This document shows positions 34,510 through 42,029 of a DNA stretch of 64,000 bases, in pieces. Under the pieces are notes generated by a model. That model was given only the letters and a program-made list of their open reading frames with translations. It did no database searches and had not been told where the DNA came from. The stretch spans positions 114,659 to 178,658 of the forward strand of contig JACQFP010000036.1 in NCBI GenBank assembly GCA_016200005.1. The letters run 5' to 3'. The stretch comes from Verrucomicrobiota bacterium. GTDB lineage: Bacteria; Verrucomicrobiota; Verrucomicrobiia; Limisphaerales; PALSA-1396. The position numbers and the translations under genes are program-made. Numbering within the stretch: the first letter of the stretch is position 1; the number at the start of each line of letters is the position of its first letter.

Positions 34510-34725
34510 TGTCTCGGCCAGAACCAAGACGAGTGGTCTTCGAGAGCGTCGAACCGCCTCTATCACCGCTACTACCTGCGACCGAAACCGATTCTCCGCA
34601 TCTTCAAAATCATGCTGGAGGACAAGGACGTTTGTGTCCGGTGACTGCCCGAAGGCTACGAATTCTTCAAAAGGCTTAGGCAACGCCGCAGCGACTTGGC
34701 GGCGGCACAATCGGCGGTAGGTTAG
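34510..34725 (+). pseudogene. hpnJ: Duplicated 3' fragment of hpnJ
   Basis: Encodes RLYHRYYLRPKPILRIFKIM then LEDKDVCVR, a stop (TGA 34642-34644), then PEGYEFFKRLRQRRSDLAA and a TAG at 34723-34725. This parallels the last 65 residues of the intact HpnJ at 24.7-24.9 kb at both protein and DNA level, with an internal stop and no 5' part. Its stop codon overlaps the stop of the convergent methyltransferase gene. Confidence 0.85.
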
Positions 34726-35606
34726 TTTCCGTTTCGGTGATTCTGAACTCGAATTTTTGCAAGTTGCGGAATCGCCCGCTGCGCCATTGCGAAGTACTCC
34801 GGGGACATTTCAAGTCCGACGCTTCGTAAACCTTGTTGTTCTGCAGCTGCGATTGCCGACCCGGATCCCATGAAAGGGTCCAGAATCACGCCTGTTTCAA
34901 AAGGGAGCACAGCGCGAACGATTTGGCGGATGAAGGCTTGAGGTTTTAGCGATGGATGACAAGCGATGTCTCTTTCCACCCTCGGTGCAACCCCCGATTG
35001 GATGAGATCTCGAAAAGGTGCGTCCTTCGAGGGTCGGCGCAAGGCCCCTGCTTTCCATTTGAGCAAATTGTCTCGGACCCGTCCCTCACAAGGTTTTCGG
35101 AAGACAAGCCACGGTTCCCATGACGACCGCGGGACAACCGAAAGCTGGCTGTATTTTCTGTGCGCTCCCTTTGGGCGATCACCTCCTCGTAAAGTTTTCA
35201 CTATCCTGGCAACTTGGCCGCGCAACTCAAATCCGGCTTCCAAGAATTCTGCGATGACCAAGTGGAGCAAAAGATTTTGGGTCGCGAGAATGACGTGTCC
35301 CCCGGGAACAAGAACCTTGAAAAGTAGCGGAGCTAGTTGCCCGTGGAATTTTTTTACCTCCGCGATTTGGTTTTCGGTCAAGACAGTAAAACGCGGCATA
35401 GGACTTCGCTGATGCCCATCATAGTTAGGCGGCAGCCTCCAGATTCCGCCCTTGCCATTCTTTCTCTTGCGAAGTTCCTCCTTGGAATACTCGATGATCG
35501 CGTAAGGGGGGTCGGTGACAATTGCATGCACTGTCTTCGCTCGCCGCTTCTTCAACCACTCGAACGCATTGACACGGTAGATTGTATAGCGGTTCGGCTG
35601 CTTCAT
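34722..35606 (-). CDS. Site-specific DNA methyltransferase (N6-A or N4-C)
   Basis: 294 residues. Catalytic motif IV is TDPPYA (Asp32-Tyr35) near the N-terminus, and the SAM-binding motif I (ILDPFMGSGSAIAAAEQQG) is near residue 245, so the motif order is that of beta-class enzymes. The short target-recognition region lies between. Methylates adenine N6 or cytosine N4 in DNA; the target is unknown. Its ATG overlaps the stop of the upstream DUF262 gene by four bases (ATGA), so the two are translationally coupled. No ordinary restriction endonuclease gene is adjacent. Confidence 0.92.
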   Translation of the reverse strand: MKQPNRYTIYRVNAFEWLKKRRAKTVHAIVTDPPYAIIEYSKEELRKRKNGKGGIWRLPPNYDGHQRSPMPRFTVLTENQIAEVKKFHGQLAPLLFKVLVPGGHVILATQNLLLHLVIAEFLEAGFELRGQVARIVKTLRGGDRPKGAHRKYSQLSVVPRSSWEPWLVFRKPCEGRVRDNLLKWKAGALRRPSKDAPFRDLIQSGVAPRVERDIACHPSLKPQAFIRQIVRAVLPFETGVILDPFMGSGSAIAAAEQQGLRSVGLEMSPEYFAMAQRAIPQLAKIRVQNHRNGN

Positions 35607-36691
35607 GAGTGAGTTTTCCGGGAATGAGTGAATGGAGTGAGGATTTCCACCATGACGGCATGCCGCACGGCCCTGCGCGGCTTGTCGTTTGCGCCCTTTT
35701 CGACGGCCCGTACGTAATTCACGGCTCCGTCACTTGCCTTCGCGTCTTCGTCTGCCAAACGTGCATCAACTTCGGCTTCAAATTCGTTCAACGCTTTTCG
35801 CACGTTCGTGCGCTTTTTTTCAGAAAAGTCATGTGATCTAAGGAGACTCGCAGCGGCAATAAAAAGTGTGTAGAAATCCGTCTTGTTGCTCCAACGCGTA
35901 GCTTTGATGTCGGGGAGAACCTTCTGAATCATTTCGAGTGTTCGGTCGAACAGCCTGTGACCCTTCCGCTGCTCGGGGAATTCATCTTCATAGTCTTCGT
36001 ACTGGCGGTAGTACTCGTCGAGAACCGCCGCACTCCCGCCTTGCGGCCCGTGCAGCGTTCCAATCATCAATTCGCTCACGAACTCCACGTCTCCCATGCG
36101 CCGAATTGATGCCGTAGAGACGATTTTGTTTTCAGCCCAATACTCGATATCTGCAAGCTTTTCGATCAGTTTCACAAACGGACCTGAAAACGTCGCGTGT
36201 CTAAGCTCCTGAGGTTTGAGAGGCGTCAAGAACTTGTTCAGGCGACGAAACATGTCACGTACTTGTTCGTCATCTTCAGTGTTCAGATAACGCACGGCGA
36301 ACTTGTATCCGTAGAGCTTCTTTTTTTCGTCTGGGTTGAGATCGTTGATAGTCTTGTTCCGCCATTCGGAGTTTGGCTCAAGCTTATCAAGAGTGAATTT
36401 GTTGAAGTCCTTTTCCTCAGGGTCGATTTCAGCCCCGAGGAATTGGAGCACTGCTCGAGTCCGCTGTTGTCCATCTACGATTGCGTAAGTGACTTTCCCC
36501 TCAGGCGTAGTTGTCTGTTGGATGTAGATCTCCGGTACGGGCAAGTCCATGAGTATGGATTCGACCAAAGAGCATTTCTGTCGAGCGGCCCAAACAGGTT
36601 TTCTTTGAAACGGAGGTTTGATTATCAGCGTTCCCTCCAAATATCGGTCGCGAAACCAGGCTACATTTTGTTGCGTTGATTCGAAGTTCAT
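35603..36691 (-). CDS. DUF262 domain protein (GmrSD-N-like)
   Basis: 362 residues from the ATG at 36691. The DUF262 signature is clear: FQRKPVWAARQKCSLVESIL, then IVDGQQRTRAVLQFL (DGQQR at 73-77). DUF262 is a ParB/sulfiredoxin-fold NTPase domain that forms the N-terminal half of GmrSD and BrxU modification-dependent restriction enzymes. The HNH (DUF1524) half is missing here; the C-terminal 180 residues are helical and unrecognised. It lies between a nucleotidyltransferase-like gene (8 bases upstream) and a coupled DNA methyltransferase. Confidence 0.88.
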   Translation of the reverse strand: MNFESTQQNVAWFRDRYLEGTLIIKPPFQRKPVWAARQKCSLVESILMDLPVPEIYIQQTTTPEGKVTYAIVDGQQRTRAVLQFLGAEIDPEEKDFNKFTLDKLEPNSEWRNKTINDLNPDEKKKLYGYKFAVRYLNTEDDEQVRDMFRRLNKFLTPLKPQELRHATFSGPFVKLIEKLADIEYWAENKIVSTASIRRMGDVEFVSELMIGTLHGPQGGSAAVLDEYYRQYEDYEDEFPEQRKGHRLFDRTLEMIQKVLPDIKATRWSNKTDFYTLFIAAASLLRSHDFSEKKRTNVRKALNEFEAEVDARLADEDAKASDGAVNYVRAVEKGANDKPRRAVRHAVMVEILTPFTHSRKTHS

Positions 36692-36699
36692 ATTGGTGT

Positions 36700-37353
36700 T
36701 TAGATTGAAACAATGGCCTTCAATTCGCTCAAGCCAGCAGTGTGATAAAGTAGCGCATGCTCCCAGCTTCGGTACAGCCGTCCAGACACGTCGCGTGCTC
36801 CGAACTCTGGATACAGACTGAGGCTTCTGAATGCCGCGAACCACTTTGCGGAGAAATCCCGTACAGGTGCAAGCGAATGAGGAAAAGATAACCCTTCAAA
36901 TCTGATCTGGTCCGGACAAAACCAGCCCCAATACAAATCATCCTTGCGCGTGCTGCACCAGCGAAAATCTACCTCCGCCAATCTTCGTCCCCGACGAGGA
37001 TAATGCCAATTCAGGATTGTATGCCAGATTCCGTCGAACAAAGCAGGGTCAACGATGAGCACGTCAATATCCGAACGCTCATTGAATTCGCGGCTGAAAC
37101 TGTCCGGACTCAAACTAAAGCCGATCTTCGCACTCCCGACAATCCGCACATTCTCCGGCCTCGTCGGCAACTCATGGCAGAGATGCTGTGCGAGCTTTGT
37201 CTGTCGCTCGGGAAATCGTTTGAAGACGTATGGCGTGCCTTCAAACAAGTACTCCTGAACAAGCGATTTCAGTGGCTTTGTCCGCAACAGGTCTTTGAAT
37301 TCGCTGGGCGTCGGATACACGCCCGAATGAGAATACGAACCCGGAAAGTTCAC
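36700..37353 (-). CDS. Nucleotidyltransferase-fold protein
   Basis: 217 residues. The motif pair VGSAKIGFSL (Gly73-Ser74) and SDIDVLIVD (Asp95, Asp97) is that of polymerase-beta-like nucleotidyltransferases, with a longer gap between GS and DxD (20 residues) than the usual 10. The rest (WHTILNWHYPRRGRRLAEVDFRW and on) is unrecognised. It could modify a partner protein, DNA or RNA, or make a nucleotide signal. First gene of the NTase-DUF262-methyltransferase unit. Confidence 0.75.
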   Translation of the reverse strand: MNFPGSYSHSGVYPTPSEFKDLLRTKPLKSLVQEYLFEGTPYVFKRFPERQTKLAQHLCHELPTRPENVRIVGSAKIGFSLSPDSFSREFNERSDIDVLIVDPALFDGIWHTILNWHYPRRGRRLAEVDFRWCSTRKDDLYWGWFCPDQIRFEGLSFPHSLAPVRDFSAKWFAAFRSLSLYPEFGARDVSGRLYRSWEHALLYHTAGLSELKAIVSI

Positions 37354-37419
37354 AAGAACGAAACAGCACCAATCGCCAGCGAAACCACGAATAGGAAACT
37401 GTAGAGCGTTTGAGTTTGG

Positions 37420-37497
37420 TCACTTTGGCCACTCGCTGACGCGATGCGACCAGTGTTCGAGTCGCTTCAGATACGTGCGCCGATTCGATATCCGGTC
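37420..37497 (-). pseudogene. Duplicated 3' fragment of the SPL-type radical SAM gene
   Basis: On the minus strand this reads DRISNRRTYLKRLEHWSHRV then SEWPK and TGA, matching the last 25 residues of the intact SPL-type protein (29200-29275) at 17 or more positions, also in DNA. There is no upstream part: it begins exactly at the stop codon of the DUF6483 gene (37496-37498). Confidence 0.85.
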
Positions 37498-38167
37498 ATT
37501 CCCCTGACTTTCGGCGTTGGCAAAGTTCCTTCAGCCCTTCTTCCACTTCGGCGCGGGGCAGATTGGCTTGGCTCAACACCGCGTCGCTTCGCGCCAGCAG
37601 CCGTTGGTAGAAGGCGATGCCGAACTCCACGATGGCATCGTTGTCCGGCTCGGCGTCGAGCATGGCGAACAGCGCGTCCTCGGCCTTGGCGAATTCACCG
37701 GTGCACTCGTAGTGTTGCATCAACAGGGCGTGAGTCCGCATCGGCAGGGGCGGGGGCAAGGCAGTGACGAGCATTTCGACTTTGGGCACGAAATCGGGAC
37801 AATCAGAGACTTCGCCCCTCGCCAGAGTGTCGAGCAACACGTGCAAAGCTTTCAGGTAACATTCGCGGCTATGTTCGGGATGATCTTGAGCCGCCGCCAC
37901 ATCGCCGGCTTGCTTGAGCAGCGCTGTCAGCAGCAGGGTTTTGTGCCGCACGACCTGGGTGGGTTCACCTTGCACCAACCGGGCGAGCAGTTCGGTTTCG
38001 GAGAGGCGCGCCACGGCTTGCGCGCCGTCGCCGATGAGTCGCTGGAACTCGGCATCCAGCGCCTCGGAGGCTTCCGTCCAGCGTTGGCCCTTCTTCAAGG
38101 AGTTGATTCGCGCCAGCGCCCGGATACACTCCTCAATCATCCGCAAGATGTAGTCGCGCCGAATCAT
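37496..38167 (-). CDS. DUF6483 family protein
   Basis: 223 residues. The start MIRRDYILRMIEECIRALARI is characteristic of the family; the remainder is helical with TPR-like features (HYECTGEFAKAEDALFAMLDAEPDND). It is cytosolic and its function is unknown. It lies directly upstream, on the same strand, of the SPL tail relic. Confidence 0.75.
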   Translation of the reverse strand: MIRRDYILRMIEECIRALARINSLKKGQRWTEASEALDAEFQRLIGDGAQAVARLSETELLARLVQGEPTQVVRHKTLLLTALLKQAGDVAAAQDHPEHSRECYLKALHVLLDTLARGEVSDCPDFVPKVEMLVTALPPPLPMRTHALLMQHYECTGEFAKAEDALFAMLDAEPDNDAIVEFGIAFYQRLLARSDAVLSQANLPRAEVEEGLKELCQRRKSGE

Positions 38168-38195
38168 GAGGACCGGAAATCACATGCTCTTCACA

Positions 38196-40568
38196 TCACT
38201 GCGGGCCTGTTCTTCTTGGTGTTGCCCGATTCAGTTTGGCGATTGATTCGTCTTTGATGAACCCGTGATAAAGACCCATGTAGTACGGGAGTAGAAACAC
38301 CGCGCCGTCCGCGAGTTCACGACCATCGCCGCCGGTATCCAGCGCGAACGGATTATGGTTCCAGTGATTGAAGAAACGTTCATCGACGGGGATCACCTTG
38401 CCGTTGACGCGATAGCCGGAGCGTTGACCTCTCCGCGCAAAACCGAAGCCGCCCTCCGGCCTCAATAATACGAGGTCAAGGCGATGGCTGTTCGTGTGCC
38501 GCCAGTCAAACCGATCCAGCGGAAATCGCTTCAACGTCTCGACCGCGTCCTCCAGCCAGCCCGTTGACGGATTGAAACCTCGCGCCGGACGGTCGTCGGT
38601 GGATTGCCTTCCAAAAGTGGATGCACCGAACACGAAGTTGAAGAACGGGTTCATCTCCGGAGATTCAAGCGTCCAATAAGTGTAGAAAGGATAGCGCGCT
38701 GCCGCCGTCAGCTTCGGGTCGTTGCCGTATTTCATCAGATTGTAAAAGGACATGAACGCCATCTCGTCGTCGGATTGATTGCCGGTGCCGACGCCCTGCT
38801 GCGGTTTCGGAACGCGCAGGTTTGTGTCGAAGGCGTACTTCTCGCAAAGCACGTTGATGAGCTGGCGATAATGGGAATCGCCGGTGACGTGTTCGGTGGC
38901 GGCGAGGTAAGAGAGCAGGCTCAGCGACCTGATGCCGCGCTCGCCGGACCATCGCGGGTCGTGATTCAACACGTCGGGATTATAAACGCCCCAGCGCGTC
39001 GGCGTGCCGTCGTGGTCGATCAAATTGAAGTCATGACTGATGATGTGATCCATGAGTGCGCGCAAGTGTTCGCGGACGCGCGCTTTCTCGGCTTCGGTCT
39101 CGCACACGAGATCGTAATAAAGCGGGTAGAAGAAAAAGTGGCCATCCAGCTCGTCGGAGCTGGTGTCGCTCTTCCAATACCACTGGCCGTCCTTGCTCTT
39201 GGGCCAGCGCGGTTCATACACCTTCCACAGCGGATCGCGTTCATGTTCGCGTTTGTCACCTTCTATCCGGCCAATGTTTGGGTCGCGCCCGCTGGTGGGC
39301 AGAATGGTCCGCGCCACGTAGCCCGGCGGCGGAGAATGTTCGCCGCCTTGTGTGACTTGACCGAGCCAGCGCAGCGCTTCGAACGCCTTCTGCGCCCGGT
39401 TTTTTGCCAACGGATTTTTAGTCGCGCCGTAGGCGAAACACTCGCCCGCGCCGTACATGCTTGTCCAGAGACCGTCATTGTCGCTGTCGGTTTGAGTGAA
39501 TTGGTTCGTCGAGCCGGTCTTCGCCACGTAAACTTCCAGGACGTATTCCCACGGCGTCCGCCGATGAAGCGCGTCGATTTGATCTTCGTAGAATTTCGCC
39601 TTCTCGCTGAGCGTCATGCTTCGGCGTTCAATGAAACTGAGGCCTGCCGAAGTCGCGATCCAGGCATGTCCTTCGCGCGTGATCGCAATTTCATTGACGA
39701 CATCGTCGGGCAACCAGCGCCGGCCCTGGCGATACTCCCAATTCTTCCCATCGAAACGGATTGCACCCATGCGCGTCCCGAACCACACAACGCCATCCGG
39801 ACCCACCGCCATCGTCCTGAAATCATTGTATGGCAATCCCTCGGCACCGGTGAACAGCGTCCACTCCTTGTCGAAACGTCCCACGCCCTGCGGCGAAGCA
39901 AACCACAAACGCCCCAAACTGTCATAAGCCACGCCGCGCACATTAATTGGCGCCCAACTGCGACCCTTCTTGTCCGAGGGAAAGAGACGCGTCCACTTCT
40001 TTGCTTCGCGTTGGAAAAGCCCAGACGCCGCGCCCACGAAAAAATCAGGCCCATCGGCGACCGCGAACACTTCCCGGTTCGTGCCCAAGGTTTCATTCAG
40101 CGGAGTCACCGGTTCAAACTTGTCACCTTTCTTTTCGAACAGACCGCGATCAGTCGCCAGATAAGTACCTCCGCCGATGCCGAGCGAGTTCACCTTCACT
40201 CCAAGCGGCAACCGGGCGATGGGCTTTATCTTTTCTCCGTCCAGCGCGAAGAGTTGACCTTTCGATACAAACGCAGACGAGCCGGTGGCCAGCGCTTCCA
40301 CGGGCGCGCCGAAGGTGGCTTTAACTACTGACCAATGACCATCCACGAACCGCGCCAGCCCGTTGGTCGTCCCCGCGAGAACCGTGTGCTCGTCTTGAAG
40401 CACAACACAAATCACAGCATTCGCGGGAAGTCCATCCGCAGTTGTGAATTCCCTCCGTACTTCATGCTTGAAAGTACCGATGGTGACGGACGGTGATTGT
40501 GCCGCGGCGAAGGTAAGACTGGCGAGCAATGCCGCGAGGGAGGACACGGAAGGAAAAGGAGTTTGCAT
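38196..40568 (-). CDS. Secreted propeller plus alpha-helical domain protein
   Basis: 790 residues from the ATG at 40568, which gives a good signal peptide (MQTPFPSVSSLAALLASLTF then AAAQS). Residues about 30-340 form a propeller with repeats of the two-component-regulator type (GLPYNDFRTMAVGPDGVVWFGTR-like blocks, 'W.AT..GLS'). The C-terminal 430 residues look like an alpha/alpha barrel enzyme domain (GLWTSMYGAGECFAYGATK, DDEMAFMSFYNLMKYG). No histidine kinase domain follows, so it is not a classical hybrid sensor. Probably periplasmic or extracellular, in glycan metabolism. Confidence 0.78.
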   Translation of the reverse strand: MQTPFPSVSSLAALLASLTFAAAQSPSVTIGTFKHEVRREFTTADGLPANAVICVVLQDEHTVLAGTTNGLARFVDGHWSVVKATFGAPVEALATGSSAFVSKGQLFALDGEKIKPIARLPLGVKVNSLGIGGGTYLATDRGLFEKKGDKFEPVTPLNETLGTNREVFAVADGPDFFVGAASGLFQREAKKWTRLFPSDKKGRSWAPINVRGVAYDSLGRLWFASPQGVGRFDKEWTLFTGAEGLPYNDFRTMAVGPDGVVWFGTRMGAIRFDGKNWEYRQGRRWLPDDVVNEIAITREGHAWIATSAGLSFIERRSMTLSEKAKFYEDQIDALHRRTPWEYVLEVYVAKTGSTNQFTQTDSDNDGLWTSMYGAGECFAYGATKNPLAKNRAQKAFEALRWLGQVTQGGEHSPPPGYVARTILPTSGRDPNIGRIEGDKREHERDPLWKVYEPRWPKSKDGQWYWKSDTSSDELDGHFFFYPLYYDLVCETEAEKARVREHLRALMDHIISHDFNLIDHDGTPTRWGVYNPDVLNHDPRWSGERGIRSLSLLSYLAATEHVTGDSHYRQLINVLCEKYAFDTNLRVPKPQQGVGTGNQSDDEMAFMSFYNLMKYGNDPKLTAAARYPFYTYWTLESPEMNPFFNFVFGASTFGRQSTDDRPARGFNPSTGWLEDAVETLKRFPLDRFDWRHTNSHRLDLVLLRPEGGFGFARRGQRSGYRVNGKVIPVDERFFNHWNHNPFALDTGGDGRELADGAVFLLPYYMGLYHGFIKDESIAKLNRATPRRTGPQ

Positions 40569-40670
40569 GGTGACGATGGTAACTTTGTTTAGAGGACGCA
40601 ACATTATGGTTTGAGCGCGACGTTTCAACTCGAAACCGCCATCGACCAAGGTGCGATTAACTCGCGTGGC

Positions 40671-41885
40671 TCAATCGCCTTGTTCGACCCAGGCTTCGTT
40701 GAAATGGGCGTGCTTGATGGTTTTCAAGTTGAAGCTGTAGGTTGCGTGCAGCGAACCATCACGCGACTGGATGAGCGAGGGGTAGTCAAATCGCCCGCCG
40801 GCTTGGTTCTCCAGGTGCCGTTTCCAGCGCCAGGATTTTCCCTCGTCGGTGGAGATTGAAACCGCCAGGCAGTCGCGCGGGCCACCCTCTTTGTCGTTGT
40901 AAATCATCATGAGGTGGCAGTTGCGGAGCATCACGGCCTCGATGCCGGCACCGGGATTGGGCAGATCGGTGTTGGTGATTTCCGTCCAGGTTATGCCGCC
41001 GTCACCCGATTCGCTGCGCCGGATGCGGTGCGTGCCGCCGGCGTCGCGAAGGTAAGCGACCAACCGACCGTCCTTCAGTCGAACCACGCTGGGCTGCTCA
41101 ACGCCACCGCCGGGGACGACGTGGGAAGTGGTCCAGGTTTCGCCGCCGTCGCGGGTCATGGCCATGGCAGCGACACTGAAATTTTCGTTGGCCAGAGGCA
41201 GCAACAGTGTGCCATCGCGCAGAATCAAAGGATGAACCCGTGGCATCCAACCGAGGCGGCGCGCGAAGGGGTCTTTGAGCCGGCCCTTCAGAATATCAGA
41301 GAAAGCCATCAGCCGGCTGTTCTCGCTGGCGCGGTTGCGAAGCTGTTCGGTGAGGCGGGTCACCGCTTCATCGAGGTCGGGCGGGCGCGGCACCAGAATG
41401 TTTTCGCGTTCCCAGCGAGGGTGTGCTGCACCTTCATAATCGGAGGAAACTTTGTACCACAACAGGCTGCTTTCCCAGGAACGAATCGGCACCGCGAGCA
41501 ACGTTGCGTGAAACAACCAGAGCCGCTTCTGCTGATCGATGACCAGCGCCGGGTTGTTGTCCGAAAGGCCGAACGTGTCGGACATGACAAACGGCTTCTC
41601 CCACGCCGACCTGCCTTTTCTTCGCCGCGCACCGCCAATCCGCACATTGTCACTTTTGTCCTGATCGCCCTGATAAAAGTTGGTGCCCAGGGCCGGCCCG
41701 TTCTCGTACCAGACGGCCAGCAGATTTCGACGGGGAGTTTCGACAACGCACGAGGCGTGGACATGGCCATGACTTTCGACCACCGGGTCAAAGATCCATT
41801 CGGACTCGTAAAGAGGCGACTCCGCAGCGAACGTACTGCCGCCGATGAGCACGACAAGCCTGAAAACCACAAAACACTTTTTCAT
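40671..41885 (-). CDS. Sialidase-family (BNR/Asp-box) secreted protein
   Basis: 404 residues from the ATG at 41885, with a signal peptide (FVVFRLVVLIGGSTFAAES). Several Asp-boxes are visible: TRDGGETWT, SGDGGITWTE, STDEGKSWR. The end (YPSLIQSRDGSLHATYSFN) resembles the second sialidase-type protein at 52.5-54.1 kb. It is predicted to hydrolyse terminal sugars or act as a carbohydrate-binding propeller; true sialidase activity is not assured. Divergent from the DUF4838 gene. Confidence 0.85.
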   Translation of the reverse strand: MKKCFVVFRLVVLIGGSTFAAESPLYESEWIFDPVVESHGHVHASCVVETPRRNLLAVWYENGPALGTNFYQGDQDKSDNVRIGGARRRKGRSAWEKPFVMSDTFGLSDNNPALVIDQQKRLWLFHATLLAVPIRSWESSLLWYKVSSDYEGAAHPRWERENILVPRPPDLDEAVTRLTEQLRNRASENSRLMAFSDILKGRLKDPFARRLGWMPRVHPLILRDGTLLLPLANENFSVAAMAMTRDGGETWTTSHVVPGGGVEQPSVVRLKDGRLVAYLRDAGGTHRIRRSESGDGGITWTEITNTDLPNPGAGIEAVMLRNCHLMMIYNDKEGGPRDCLAVSISTDEGKSWRWKRHLENQAGGRFDYPSLIQSRDGSLHATYSFNLKTIKHAHFNEAWVEQGD

Positions 41886-42029
41886 ATTGCCGGCTAACCC
41901 TGACAGAAATTGCCCGTTGCCGAAACAAAAAGTGCACCGTTTCGCGACTCCGAAAGAGACGTTTCTAGCTTTGACGCCGCAGGAACCGGTCTTCACACTT
42001 CCGCTGTGAAAACCCAGCGCTGCCTCTTC

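Noticed and set aside
38604..40331. 575-codon open frame on the plus strand
   Set aside because: Shadow of the secreted propeller gene on the other strand; no domain or signal peptide.
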